64,000 nucleotides of DNA from Smittia aterrima (lineage: Eukaryota; Arthropoda; Insecta; Diptera; Chironomidae): assembly GCA_033063855.1 (NCBI GenBank), contig CP093829.1, positions 23,901,537-23,965,536 of the forward strand, in the 5' to 3' direction. Under the pieces are notes generated by a model that searched no databases, was not told where the DNA came from, and saw only the letters and a program-made list of their open reading frames with translations. The number at the start of each line of letters is the position of its first letter. Position 1 is the first letter of the stretch. The position numbers and the translations under genes were made by a program. This document shows, piece after piece, positions 49,301-63,700 of the stretch.

Positions 49301-51163
49301 ATATTTTGTTCACAATGAAGGAAGGCAATAGAGAAAAAAAAAGGTGCAGACAAGAGTTTTCTTCCTTGCAAGAAAGGAAAATAACAAACCTTTACATCGA
49401 CTACGTGAAATCGCTTTTAGTCCATTAAATTAAGCATTGAGCACCTTAACCTTGCGCTCACAATGAAAATTCAATCAGACTCGTGAAAGGATTTATTTTC
49501 TTTCTCGATTCTATTTTTGAAAAAACTGTTTAAACATCCTCGGAAGATTGAATTGCTTGTTATCTATGTCAACCTCATAATTAGAGAGAAGCAATGAATT
49601 CGTAATTGATTAATTGCCATACTCGAAGAGAATATAAAATTCACACTCTGAAGTCTCTGCGCTAGTTCGATTCTCATTTTCTGTGGAAATGATAAAATCA
49701 GAAACTATCGTAAATTACCCGCATATTGCTTTTCAATTGATTGATGACGATTAGAGTGCTTTTTAATGCTTTTTAATTCCGGGCTATTTTTATCAGACTT
49801 TATTGGAAAATTCTGATGAAGATGTTGTTGAAGAAGCGTCGTCAACTCTTCTCCTTTTGTTGATAGTTCGAGCTGAAAACAATTTGAGACTCTAAAAGAA
49901 GTAATCGTTATCTAATTTACAACAGATCTTTATTTTATCAATATCTTGTCTGTACAATGAATACTGAAATCGAAATCAAGTATCGTTCAGCCATTATTTT
50001 TATACGGTTCTGGTTTGAAGAGAACGAGAAATCAATTTTCAATTTTCATGTCATCAAAAATAAATTCATCCACGTCGCATCGGAGCGAGATAGAGATTTG
50101 TAAGGAGAAAGAAGTCTCGGGGCGAGAGAAATCTCGCAGAATTATGAAAGGAAAATTGAATTTTCCACGAAATCGAGCGAGGAACAACAAAGGAAACGAT
50201 AATAAATTTCGAATTTTTCATATCACGTTTTTCATTCAAATGGATTTTTTACTGTTTCAAATTTTCGTGGAATAAATTATTGGCTCACGAGCTGTTCAGC
50301 GAATCGAATATTATTAGAAAAGCATTGTGCCTTGGAAAATGAGAACTTAATCTTTTTGGCAGTTAATTTCAGAGTTTCTCGACAGTTTTCTCAATCCTTG
50401 CTTGAGAGTGAGAAAAGAAAATTCTTTCTTCGCTCGACGTTGAAGACTTTTTTCCAATCCGAAAGTGACGAACGAGACTTTTCGTTTTAGAAAAATATTT
50501 TTCTTTTCAAATTTTCCATTTTATCACATCTTTATATTTCTCAAAAAAGATCTCTCTCTTGTCTTACAGAAGTAACTAAAGATTATACTTAAAAAACTAA
50601 AGAAGTGGTCTAATGAGTCAAAATTTCTTCTAAGTCTTGAAAATAAAACAGAATTATCTTGAGGAAAACTTCATTCGTTCGATGATTGGACCCAACACAC
50701 ACCTTCTAATCTTCTTTGAAAACATCAGCAATTATCCAAATGAAACATTTGCTCCGGTGTTGGCCAAATTAAAAAGCTATTTACACTTGTCAAGCCTTGA
50801 CGCTTCCAGGCGGTGGATAACGAAGTTGCATCTCACACTGTTGTCGTTCATTGTAGCCCTCGACAAAAGGCTCGTGCTGAGAGCGTCTACTATAGCCCTG
50901 TACTGGTATTAATGGCGCGTCGGCTGTGAGAAAAACAAATATTGTAAGTGATATTGCAAATAATCTTCATTTGCTTCACGAAGAATGAAACAAAGAATAA
51001 ATGGTTAAAGTTTGAAGCAAACATTATGCCTTGAAAATTTAAAATAAAAAGCTTTTCCGAATACTAATCATGCTTTTAAATTAATAAATGATAGCGAAAT
51101 GAAGCGATGAGAGACAACAACAACTGATGTTAAGTAATAAAAAAAAACTTTTTAACAGCATAA
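46357..51163. other. Intergenic between Nf1 and ADAM10 genes
   Basis: 4.8 kb, AT-rich. It holds the Nf1 upstream region, a possible plus-strand spliced frame at 48210-48568, and the alternative ADAM10 terminal exon at 50790-50923 with a minus-strand AATAAA at 49929-49934. Elsewhere I see only short unsupported frames such as 50015-50275. Confidence 0.65.
50790..50923 (-). CDS. Alternative last coding exon of the ADAM10/kuzbanian gene
   Basis: A minus-strand exon opening after a strong acceptor (TTTTTCTCACAG) and reading from phase 1 into 44 codons: DAPLIPVQGYSRRSQHEPFV, then an acidic, glutamine-rich stretch, then LRYPPPGSVKA and a stop at 50790-50792. The composition (GC-richer than surroundings, proline-rich SH3-ligand-like end) is that of a receptor tail, and it lies 241 bp beyond the stop codon of the main ADAM10 reading. 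No AATAAA or ATTAAA separates the two, so transcripts probably run through both; a minus-strand AATAAA lies at 49929-49934. A phase-1 donor is needed inside 51164-51328. Candidates are G|GTCAAT at 51171 and G|GTGGAAG, both weak. The join is therefore inferred. Confidence 0.6.
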
Positions 51164-54100
51164 TCATTGACCTCGCACTCGACCACTCTGATTATTATAC
51201 CCATGTTGACTAGGCCTCGCTTGTTGGTTTCTGCTTGACTGCGGTCTCCTTCCACCCTGAGTGGGTCCCGTTCTTCGCTCTACGTGTCCTGGAGGTGGAA
51301 TACTTCTCGCGACGTTCGCAGGCTGTCGCTGTGGAGAAAAAAGAGAAAAGTTGGTAAAACTGAATTATTCATGACGATGTTGTCGCTTACCATTCGTCTC
51401 AGCGTATTCATTGGTCGTCGTAGAGTTTCAGAGAATCTTCTTGCAGGTGGTTTCTTTGGATTACTGCTTGGCGTATGAACAGCGCAACATTTGATGAAAA
51501 TTCCCATGAAGATCAAAAACATTATTCCCATTAACACGCAGAGATACCAATTCTCGATCACGTATTGCTTCAATGTTTGCAGTGTCTCTTTGTTCAAGAG
51601 CAAATTCTTCAAGCGAACAAGTGGTCCATCTGCGTCAACAGCTCTGCATTTCAGAAAGACATCGCAGTAACCTTGGAAGTTGTCACAAGGTGCGCCTGGT
51701 CGTAAACTGATGCCTCCCTTTGGAAGTCCATACATTTCTCCAAATTCGCTCGTTGATCGGCATGTTGACACGTCTGTTCCATCTTGACAGGCGAGTTCGC
51801 AAAGTCTTCGCTTATCGAAGCCAGTGTGATACGAACTGGAAAAAGAATTTGCTTGAAATTTCGAATTGAATGATTGAGAAATGTTGTTTTACCTGAGAAA
51901 GCATTCAGTCTTATTCCAACTGAGACAGATTGATCCAGAGCATTCTCCACTGATACACAACTGTGTTCCATTATTGCATTTCGTTTTATCTTCCCGTGGT
52001 TTCGGTTCTGGACACTCGCTTGTGGTTCCATTACAAATTGAGCTCCATGAGCATTCCGACTCTTCACGGCATCGAGCTCGAATTTTAGATGGAACAAAAG
52101 CGCAGCTGTTTGGATCGCAGCAAGGACCTTGACTTGGACTGCATTGTGTTCGAGCTCTACGACTGCAACCTTTCGCTGACGAGTTTAAGGCTAAATCGTA
52201 TTCGCTAACTATTCTCGGATAACAACAACGATCTCTGCACTCATCGTCGTTAAATCCACAGTCACATTCCTCGCCAATCTCCACAATTTTGTTACCACAG
52301 AAAGCACCTTCACTAACTTTAAAGCAGTTTCGTTTCTTTGCGTCGTCAATTGCGTCAAGGACATTTGAAATATTTCTAATTGAGCATTGAGAGAATTTGC
52401 TGTTATTCGGTCTGTCGCCACTTGTCGCACTTGAGAACATAATGTAATTTCCTGGAGGTCCCCCAGGTCTGCATTCCGAAGGATAATCGTGTGGCGATCC
52501 AAAGTTGTGGCCGATTTCGTGAGCCAATGTCAATTGTGAGACCTTTGGTGGCACGCGAGAATTATAATTTACAAATGTGATGATTCCGGTATTGAGCGAG
52601 CGTCGGGTGCTTTGGTACATGCCCTGACTGGTCGTCTCAGTGTAAGATTTATATTTTTCGCAGATTCCGCCTGACGCTCCAGACGCTGAGGCAACCCAAG
52701 CCAATCCAAGAGTTCCACCAGTAAAATCACTGAGAAATTTATAATTAAACAAATGAATTAACAGATTTTAAATAAATCTTACCGATAAGTGAAGACATAA
52801 GCCAAGCAAAAGATTTCGTGATTTCCGAGAGAGTGAAGATTCAGGAAGTTTGAGACATCAATGTTCTCCATGCAGAACTGATTCGGTTCGCCACGGTAGT
52901 GAGCACTGCATGCTTGATCATCATCAATTTTAATTCGCTGCACTTCGAATCGAATGTTCCGATGCTCAACTCGTCCATCGAATTTCGTGTTTCGATAGAT
53001 GAAGTTGACGGCAGCAACATGATGGGCAACAAGTGAAAGAATCTCTTCCTTCGCTTTCTCATCAACGAGCGCAGCTCTATTTGGGTCGTTGTGCTGAAAT
53101 TGTTCACGTGAAAAAATTAATAAGTCAACACTCGTCAAAAAAAGCAAATACTTACATCCGGAATTGATTCGCGAATGTGTCGCCAAATTAATGGATCAGT
53201 TTGAATGTAAAGTGAACAAGTATTTCGTTCCTGATATCGCGCTGATGTTGTCGCTCTTTTCTCTCGGTTATTGATCTCTTCAGAATATTTGTGATGTGGA
53301 TGATGGTTGTGAACATCATCGTAAATTCGATTGGCATTTTGGTAACGATTGACATCTTCCGCTTTGTTTTGGGTTTCATTGAGTAATGCAATAACGACCT
53401 CCTCCTCGTCAGCTGAGTTTTGAACCAAATCCATCCAGCGTGAGACATCGCCAGTGAGACCGCAACCGTTCTCATGAACGGTTCGCTTCTTGTTGTACGG
53501 ATCGTCGACATGCTTGTCTTTATAAATCACAGAATGAAATCCATCTTGGACGAAACTGTGATTGGGGAAGTAGTAATGTGCCTTCTCGATGAAGAAGGAA
53601 TCTTTGGATGTGATGATTTGACCGTGAAACACGCCATCACTGATGGAGCCATGTACGTAACTGTCTTTATCTCCTAGAACTCGTCCTTCGTAAATGTGAC
53701 TTGTGTCTATTTGTCTTTTGCTCTCTTTGCCGTTCTCAGTGTGATGAATCTAAAAGAAACGATTGAAAGTTGTTTATTCAATTGCTAAGCAACTCTAACT
53801 AAGCAAAAGCCTCACCTCAAGCTTATCACCTAAAGTTGTCAGATCACGCTTAAGTCTAAGATGAAAACGTTCACCATGAGCGTTGAATTTCAAATGCACA
53901 TGCTGATCTTCGCCGATAGAGCGTTTGGCTCGAGAGTGTTCAGCATGCAAATGCTTTGAATCGTAACTTAACGTCTCATAATGCGATATGTATTCATTTA
54001 ATCGTTTCCCTACAAAAACAAAAAAACAAAAATTATAATCAATTCGTTACTGACAAAATGTTCACCAGCTGAGCAAGCACTAAAACAATTACGAAATCGT

Positions 54101-54754
54101 GATATTTCATAGATTAACTCACCACTTTCTTTGACGTAGCCTGAGAACAAATAAAGAATGAAATATTTAATAAAAATTTAAGAAAAAAAAACACGCAGAC
54201 ACAAAAGCTTCTGTCCTTTCACTTAAAGAAACAAAGCATCAAAGTCATTGCCTTCAGATGTTTTTTTTTCTTTCTTTCTCTGTAAGATTCTTTTAAGAAA
54301 CCAAATCCCTCGGTTAAATATAATGATAAGCTTTTTGGGTTTAATTAGTTTGCACATCAAATAAGAGTCTGTTTCATCATTTCGAAATTGAAATTTTCGC
54401 GAGTGAGTAAAACAAAAGAAGAAAAGCTAGACGATGGTGACATGAAGCGATTTAAATTATGGGGAAAAGTTTTCCAAGATGGCGTAACATTGGAGTAAAC
54501 ATTTAATGTTTCTTTGAATGAGTCACTTGAATTTACACTTGCGGATTCATTTGCGAAAGACCTCACACAATTGCAAAAGCTGACAATCATTCGACCGAGT
54601 CAAAAAAAAGTTTCCCTCTAGCAAATCTTAGTCGCGAGGTCGACATCAAATGAAATTTTGTTTATTGTGGAATGAGTCACTTACCAGTTTCGCCTGTCTT
54701 TATGAATGGAATTATCAGCAACATGAACGCGATTAAACCGCATTTTGATCGCAT
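51164..54754 (-). CDS. Adam10 (kuz/kul): ADAM10/Kuzbanian-type membrane metalloprotease-disintegrin, eight coding exons
   Basis: A cell-surface sheddase; in insects, Kuzbanian cleaves Notch and Delta ectodomains. Exons (minus): 54754-54685, 54140-54123 (18-nt microexon), 54009-53816, 53749-53156, 53093-52783, 52729-51893, 51835-51391, 51328-51164; all join in frame, 877 aa. Domains in order: signal peptide (MRSKCGLIAFMLLIIPF); prodomain with cysteine switch NGCG (Cys190) and a basic NREKR cleavage site near 259; reprolysin domain with zinc site HEIGHNFGSPH (His465) and a downstream YIMF Met-turn; disintegrin and cysteine-rich region (CGNKIVEIGEECDCG, CSPSQGPCC); one membrane helix at about 771-790; and a basic tail after KCCAVHTPSSNPKK, an ADAM10 hallmark. 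Introns of 53-66 nt separate exons 3 to 8. The tail may be extended by the exon at 50790-50923. Flies have two paralogs, kuz and kul, and I cannot tell which this is. Confidence 0.95.
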
Positions 54755-57700
54755 TTTATTTACCCTGGAGTTGATTGCAGGATGAGTTATCTTTGAGTTT
54801 ATATTTTGTTTGAGTCGATGATTGAGTTTATTGCTCAAGCTTTGTCGGAGCTAGTTCATTTTATTTTCACAACATTTTCACAGTTCCGGAACATTTAAAA
54901 CTACCAAATAGTTGAACACTCGCAAGGAGAAATAATTATCCATGGTTTAACACAATCGAGACACAAAGAATTTGGCAATTCACAGCTGACTCGAAGCTCC
55001 TATTGGGCATGTCCGACGATGGAAAAAATTGTTGATTTGTTTTCACTGCTATTCTAATGTCTCTTCAGTCGACTTTGCTTTAAGTGACTTCCCCGCAACC
55101 TTATAAACATTTTATAACTAACTGGACACTATTTCGCGACTGTTTTCTGACTTTTCCGAGTGAAAACAAAATTTTCAATTTGTTCACGATTGCACAACTG
55201 CACGCCCTAAATGTTTTCAAATTTATTTTTTTATTGAACGCTCTCGTGTTTCCGTTAAAAAAATATTTTATGCTGAGCAACATTTATCCAAGATATTTAT
55301 GAAAAATAAATGATTTCATAAAAAAATATTTCATTACAAAAAATAATTTTTAAAAATTAAAAATATTTCTTCGCGGATATCTTTAAATATCTAAAATAAA
55401 ATGATATCGCAACACTTGTCTGGAAAGTTCTCACATACTAACTTACCTGCTGTTTCCCCTCTTTGAGATGTAATGTTCGCATTAAGTTGAGTTTCCACGT
55501 AGATCGGTAAATAAAGCATCAAGAGGAGATAATCCCTGTTTATTGAAAAAATATTGAAAGCAGATGCTTCGTCTTCATATTTCCACTCAATCAACAAGAA
55601 ACTGGGATGAAGCGAGAGGAGTAGTCGTGAAAGGCAAGAATCCTTTCATGAAAAATATTTCTTTCTCGTAGATGCAACATCAGTTTGCAATGAAAAGTTT
55701 GAAAAGCATGAAGAAAACTTCGTGAACATGAAAATCGTTTGTTTTTTTTTCATTGCAATTGCCAATCCACTCGAATTGAAAAATCTTTCAAGGAACATGC
55801 TTTCTTTCAAGTCTCTTTGATTTCCTCTCCGATGAACTTTAAGTTTCTTCAAGCATTCTGAAGATTTCATTTCATGCGAGGCATTAAGCAAATGAGACAC
55901 AAAATTAGCATTTAAATCAAAACTGAAATTACAGAATCGAACTTGAAAACAAACAAAATTGAATTTGATTTTAATTTGATTTGTTTTCTAAAGACAAATT
56001 GAAGGTACTCTGCTTAATGTAATGGATTGAAGTGCTTCAATGTAAATCAGCGGAGCTCTTTTAAAGAGCTTTTATGTTTAGTCAATGAGAAGGTTTGTTA
56101 AATGTCTATCTCTCTCTCTCTTTTGCTTTGTAGCGTTCATTGTACAAAATCTCTGTCTGCACCTTTTTTTGTTGTTGGCTTTCCTACATTGTCACAAGAA
56201 GAATGAGCTGAGCAGAATTCAATAGATGAGACAACTTTCTAGAATTGCTACAGAGAATGTCTAACATGAGAAGATAAAGTTCAAAGATTTAGCAACGAGT
56301 TAATTTAAATTCAACACCAAAAGAATCGAAGAGGAAAATTATTCGCCCAATCCGTCACGACGTCAAAAAAGTCAAGTTGCGTTGAATTGATTTAAACTTT
56401 TAAACTTCGATTCCGTCTTGGTCGGGGTCGGGAGAGAGACGATGATGATGACAAAGTTTCCGCTGAAGTTAATCTCCAACTAAAGCAATGAATGCATGGG
56501 AATCATAATGCAAAACTTTGCAGTTGCATAAATTAAAAATTTATTGCTGAAAAGTTTTGTCATGAAATTTGCACAACTCGAAAAGTTTTGTGCTGTTGAT
56601 GACGTCGACACAGATTGCGAATCATCCGAATTGTTGGTGTCGAAAATTCGTCAACACGATGATTCGAGAGCTGAGAGTTTTGAAGCGAAATTAATAATGA
56701 ATCGAAAGTGATTGCTGATAAAAGAATTCTGCTGTGAACGGTTGCAGATGCTTTTGGCCATTTATAACCGTTCGGGCTGATAATTCTTCTCCGTCGTGTC
56801 ATTATGGTAGAGATCTCTCGGTCATAAATAATTCAAACTTTTTTCGTCTCTTTTCCCTCATTTCGAAATAGTTATTTGCGAGAAAAACAATAAATTTCAC
56901 TCAGCAGTAACATTTGAAAATTTCATGAGCTTGTCCGGATTTGTTGGGGAAAGTTTTGATCGTTAAGGAAAACTTTTCCACTCAACTTAAGTTCATAAGA
57001 GAAGTTGTTGTGTCAACTGCTCTCTCATGATGATAACACATTATCATCGTATCGTAACATCTGATGCAGTGATTCATTGAAGTAATCTTTGATGTCACAT
57101 GAGAGTCAATGAGCAACCTTTAAAAGTCACTCTCACTAATAAAATGAAGATCCAACGAAAATTTATTTTAAAGCGTTCATTTAAAACTTTCTCTTCCCTT
57201 TTGAATATTCCAATGAGGATGAGTTGCCTCAAGGTATTGCTCTTGATTTCGAGAAAATTTGCTTTAAGAGAAACAGACGCAGAAAAGTTTTAAATTGACT
57301 CCCGCTTGTGTCTTCCTGTTTTTCCACTTTCTCTGCGCTCAACACAATTGACGAAAATTGCGGAGTATTCGCACAACCGGAACCATGGGTTTTGGTTTTT
57401 GTCATCTTAATCTTGATTGAAGGGAAGATATCTAACATAGCAAAGCGAAGGCGAGAGTGTGAGAGAGAGAGTGAGTGAGGAGAAGAGAATATTTAAAGCA
57501 TCTCAAAATTGACACAGCTATGAATGTATTTGCTTGTTTTGTTTGGTGATCTGATTATGCATGAGCCTCATAGAACAAGATTATGGTCTGCATTCGGCTC
57601 TCATGTGGGCTTGATGAATAAATTTGTTTTGCGAGAGCTTTCATTAAAAATTTAGAATCTTCGGAAGCATCCGGGCGCTTTAAAGTTTTTCCCTTCTCCT

Positions 57701-60700
57701 ACGGAAAAGCTTAAAAGTTTTGGACGACTTCCAAAAGACACTGAAACTATTTCTTCTGCTTGCACAATCTGCGAGCAGAGAAAAAAAAAGAAATTTAATA
57801 ATTTTATAATGAATTTCAAATGAATGTGCTCTGATGTCAATGAAGCGGAAAACATTTTTGAAGCTTTTTTCCACTCGAAAGCATCGCCATCGAATGAATG
57901 TTGCTTTAAGCTGCAGCAGCAACTCATTTTCCTCTGCTGAGATTAATATCGAGAATTATACATGCGAAAAATTATTAATGGTTGGGTTGGATGTTTATGG
58001 GTTGGTACTTGGTGGGAGGTTGATGTATGAGTCTCGTTACGGTAAAGTGTCATAAGCGATAAGGTGATGACGAGAATATTAATTTCAAGCAGTTTTATGA
58101 TCTTCTTGGCCTAGCGTGGGAGTTTAAGTGATGACATTTTAATGCTTCGTAATGAACATTTAAAAATGATTCGAGGAAAAGAGATTAATGAGGACCTCAA
58201 AAGTTCTTTTAAAATATTGCCCGAGAATTAAGATTTTTCGAATATTTTTTTATCAGCTAATTTAATCCTCAATTTCTTAGCTAACGAGAATTTATTCATT
58301 ACACCTGAAGCTTTCCAATTTTATAGGATTTAGAACCACATTCATTTTAATAAAGCGATTTCATATTTTCAGAAGCCATTAATTTTCATTAACAATGACA
58401 TTTAGTGTGTTGTTGAACAGTGTATTGCATGTTCCCTTAGCAAAGGTTTTCGTTTCTCGTTTTTCGGTGGCTGTAAATATTCTATCGCCTGAATTTCCCG
58501 ACTTCTGTGGCTTTTGATAGATTCGAGTTGTGTTCCGAGAGAGCAATTCCATTCGATGTGACAGAAATTTGCTCTGTTCTTTAAATTTAAATGCAGGTTC
58601 ATGTAAATTTTCCTCATTAAACGGAACTCAATTCGTCGTGGATCGTAAAGTTTGAGGTTGTAATTCGAGAGTCATTTAAATTGCTGTGAAGGGAATGAGA
58701 GGATTTCTTCGTCTTCAAATGTTAATACAAACTAAGTAGTGACTCATCGAAAGCCGTCGTCTTGCAAGACATGTGCTACTGAAATATTTCTTTTTTAATA
58801 CAGACCGACCTTTTTTGTCTCTTTCTTAAGTGTGTTCATAAATAATTTAACACACATTTGCTGGACTTTATGTTGCGATTTATGTCAAGAATTATTTTCC
58901 TTTCAGATTTTATTTCTCCTCCTCATACAGTTGAGGCATTTACAGAAGGGGTCAATGCTGCGTATCGTAAAAAAGTCTAAATTTATTCATATGAGTCACT
59001 TACGACCTTCTCTTTCTCCTTCCTGCATGTGTGATGCTGTTAAAAAGGATATGACTTCGAAATTGATATTGAAAAAGGTAGATCTGACGATAAAAATCGA
59101 AAATCAATGACATTACTTATGCAAAGGATTCTCTGACTTTCAATAAATTGCTTTCGAGATTTTTTACCGAACAAACAAATGTCGGAGAGAGAGGTCAACA
59201 CACATGAAACTAATAAAAGAATAGAAAATTTTCAAAATTGCCACTTTACGACAATTTTAATTTATCTAATCCTCCGTCCATAAAATGTTCCGCAACATAA
59301 ATTTGAGCCAATTTGGGGCCCAGTAAAACTTTTTTCTCATTTGTTCGGAAAAGCTTTGCAGGATTTAAAGTCGAAGTGAAGTTTCTCTCTCTCACTTGCT
59401 CTGATCCAGAATCTCTGCCGAGGCAGAAATGTTTTTTCGTGCTTTAATAAAAACACATGAATTTCACTTTTTCTCACATGTTGTTATTAAAATTATGCTT
59501 TATTTCACATTGTACATTTCATAATAAAAAAGCATGATGCTGTAACAATTTTGCACAAATAAAAAGAGACGTGCTAAAAACTTAATGGATTTTTTACTTT
59601 TATTCAGAGAAAAGATTTTAGAGTCATCGCGCTTTTCAGCTCAGATGATTCAGTAGATTTGTCTTCGAAGCCAAAAGCGAGTGAGAGAGAGAAGGACCTA
59701 GAAGGAATAAATATGCCCAGAAAGTGGTTTATTTCGTACCAACTTGAAATACTTAATTTAAACACCACCCAACAAATCAGCAACTTCGTGGCTAACAAAG
59801 TTTGTTTTATCCGGCTTCATCCTTATCGGCTTAAAAACTTTCTGACTAAGAAGAATATTTATTGTTGAGTTTCTGATCTTCAACAAAACTTGCGAATCGT
59901 TTTAAGTCTTCAGATGATTCCTGACTCGAATTAATAAATGAAGAAATTATTAAGCATGAGAGGAGTTCTTTTTAAAAGTATTTTAAGACTTTTCTGTTTT
60001 GTTTTTAACTTGAAATGAGCAATCGTCATGCTCTGGACTGAAAGAATATACTTCACCGAACTGAGATTTTTTCCAGGCATGCGTGGACTAGAAATCAGCA
60101 CGAAACCGACTGGAAATTCATCAAGAACTTTAATATTGTGCCAAAACGCAAAGCCATGACGACAGCAATGCAATTTTTATTTTTTCTCCTTTTTTTGTTT
60201 TCCGGCCCGTCGACGAAAGCTCCACGTGAGCAATATAATGATGAATTTCATTATTTTCTATGCTCACAAATGATTGATTATTGTGGAAAATTGCTTGATT
60301 TAGAGAATTTTTTTTAAATAAAAATGTGATGGAAGTTCACGAGATGCGATTTTATGAGCATATTTCTTCGAACAAGCTATTTTCTCTCCAGTAACGATGG
60401 GAAAAATGAGAAAGGATCAAACATGTCAAAAGCAAACACAGAGAATAAAGGAACATTTTCATCATAAATCATTTTTCCTTGTCATTAAGCAATAAGCATT
60501 TTAATTGAGAAAGAATGGAGAGTCATAAATTTTGTCTGGCAAATAAATGTACACTCGCGTTTGATTTGATTTCTCAAGAAATTTTCTTGAAGAAAGTCTT
60601 TTGCCAAAATCAAAGTTATTCGAGGCATGAAATTTATTTTGTCTTTGACTAAACTGCACGAGCCCGAAAGAAAATGTTTAGGATTCTAAACGTTTTTCGA

Positions 60701-63700
60701 AAAAAAGCGAAAAAACTTTCTTCAGACACATAAATTCTTATTCTCCACCTTTGGGGAGTTTAAAGGCTTGAAGCTTTACAGATGTACGACTCTCTCGTTT
60801 ACAAGATTATACGCCAGTTGAGAACGAATTGGGATCGCTTTGGAAAGAAATGGAAAGTTTCTAACCCTCGATTGAATTTCTCTCGAAAGTATTTATTTTG
60901 CCATAAATCTCTTATAAATCACACAAAAATCTAATAAGTTCGAAAGATTTATTTCGCCCAAAAACTTTTTTTTTCGAGAATTTCCGTTTTCAACATTGAT
61001 CAAGAAGATACATGTGAGAAAATGTAATTTTACACGAAATTGATTCAATTTATCAACGTGATATCTTCGTTCCTTCTATCATTTCGAGGTAGGGAATGAT
61101 TTATCTCATGCTTTTGTTATTTATGTCTGTGTGAATTTTTGAATTAAGCTTTTTCCTGTGTTCCTCGGGATGTTCGAAATCTCCTGGCTCATCAACAATC
61201 GATTAACGAGGACTTGACAAGTTAATCAACATTAATCAGAATCATTATTATTTTTATTACCATTGCCGAAGCGAGAACATAAATATCATGTTTAATAATT
61301 TCTCTCCTTCCAATTAGTTTATTGCCTTGTAAAATAAACTTTCGTTCGAATGAACATTCTTGAACTTTCTTATTTCCATTCAATCGAAGAATTTAATTTT
61401 CCGTTTCTGATTTCTTAAATTTCTTCTTGAAGTGACTGCACAGAGTTTTCGATTTAAATAGTTTTCCATATTTCAAACTTATTTTCCACATTTCTTCTCA
61501 AGTTGATTGATGAACTCTCGAAGCCATAGAAATGCACTGAGCAGTGTTTCGTAAGCTCGTAAACTTTCACATGAGGAGGAGAAATTGTTTAATTTTCCGG
61601 TGTGAGCAGCTTGAAAGTTTTAAAGCATTTATTGACAAGTTCAAAGTCTTTGAATCTGCTTTTTCGTATCGAGAAAGAAAATTCTAATAAGGAAAAAGTT
61701 TATTTTTTATCCTAGACAGATCCGTTGGGAAGCACTGACGTTCGACTGCTCGCTCGTTTAATGCTGATTGCAGTGGAGCACTTTCGTATTCGATAAATTA
61801 TTCATGGAAAACGGAGACGACATTTAATTGAACGCAACTGCATCTTCCACGTTTCTCATAGCGTTCAATGTTTGTAATGACAATGATTACAGATGCAGAG
61901 AGAGAGATCGACATATTTCGCAAACTTATTGATGAATAAAACTTTACTGCTCACCTTCGATCGAACTTTACTGTCAGATCCAATAAGAATGTATTCCGTT
62001 TTGTCGTAAAGCGGCCTCTCGTTCGATTCCAACGAGATTTACTATTTCAATTATTCATGAAGCTAGTTGCGCTCTATAGTGACGATTAAGTATAATGGCC
62101 ACCTGATTTCCTATTTTTTTTTCTTCTTTCCAAAACGAAAAGGACCAGAAAGAATCTGTGACGACGGAATTCGGAACGTGATTTTGTGTCTTAATGCTAG
62201 CAAGAGGTTCAGAACACTTCAACACAAAAAGTATGTTTAAGATGGAAAATTGATAAGAAAGGAGAAAACTCAGCAGAAATTTTAAATTGGAAAGTCGAGA
62301 GAGTTGGAGTTTTCAAGTCGCAGACTACGAACAGTTCTGGATTTCAACAAAACTTTAGAGCGCTTTTGAGTTCAAACAATTCTTATTCTCGAAAAAGGTA
62401 ATCAATTAGCAAACGACTTTAATTTCCAACAAATTGATTGATCGCTTTTCAGAAAAAAGTTTTCTAATTTAAAGCGAAATAAGAAAAGAAATCTCTCAAC
62501 AAGGTAAGGAAAATACAAACAAAGCATCGAATTGAATTGTGCCAAGAAAAGTCGTCCTAATGGAGAGAAATTGGTTTAAGAGCAATCAAGTGTGGGTGGG
62601 TAAAGGAAAATAAAGAAATAATTATTTCTGAAGTGGAGCAACGGAACACTCACTAATTAACATAAATTACACAACAATTAATTCTCATCACTTGACGACT
62701 CTGTCGTTGCCTCACATTTACTTTTTAATGAAAATAAATTGAAAAATTATGTCTCGAGCAGTTCCCTCGAAATGTATCTTGTGCTCTGATGAGCCGTGTA
62801 ATTTGAAGCTGAAGAATAATTGATCATAAGCATCGGCCCCAGATATCGATTGCACTCTAATGATTCATATTATTCGCACCTTACCTCCGATAGCCCTTCT
62901 TCTAATATTTCTCTCCCTTCTCCACAGAGAATAAGTCTCATGTCTCATGTCTCTTGAAAACATTTTTCTTCCTCGGTATCATGTGTTTCCTTTTTCTCAA
63001 TTCTCAACACGTCTCAAATGGTTATTGAAAAAAGCTTCGTTTGCGTAACAAATCTTTTCAAAAAAGCGCCATATGGCGTATCAATTTTTGGCTTGTTTTC
63101 TGAAATAAAAAATTGTTCAACAAATTTGTCAAAATATCTGAAAATTTCTCTTTGTTTCTTTTTTTTTTATTCCGAGGGAGAACGAAAAGACATTAATATT
63201 TCTGCTGACGTAAGTGAGAGATCTTCTTTGTCTTAAACTTTATGTGATAATACCAAACGATAAAGTCTAGAAAAGAAACCGTGTGGCCTGTCAATATCAA
63301 TTTGATTCTATAGAAATAGAAGACAATGGAGAAGCGATTAATTTTTTGATACATCGTTCGAGTCAAGCGACCACGAGCGACAGGAGAAAGAAGAGCGCGA
63401 GCAATTATTTCAAGAAAAAAAGAATCAAGAAAGTTCGCTAGACACAAATGATGATATGACACAAGAACGATCTATAAATCATAAGAAAGGAGAGATATCT
63501 TATCTATTAATTTATGATTCCCGTAGGAGAAGGAAACTATAATATAATTACGGAATCATTGCAATTTTCTAAGAGAACAAAACTGATTATTGATTTATAT
63601 CGAAAGCATTTAACACGAACAGCAATCCAGATGTTATCTTACTCGAGGTAATATCGATCAATGAATGTTTGTGTTACTAAAGACTTTAGCAGAAACATGA

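Noticed and set aside
56560..60173. Short frames in the right-hand gene-free region
   Set aside because: None exceeds about 92 codons, none has a domain, signal or splice pattern that I could support.
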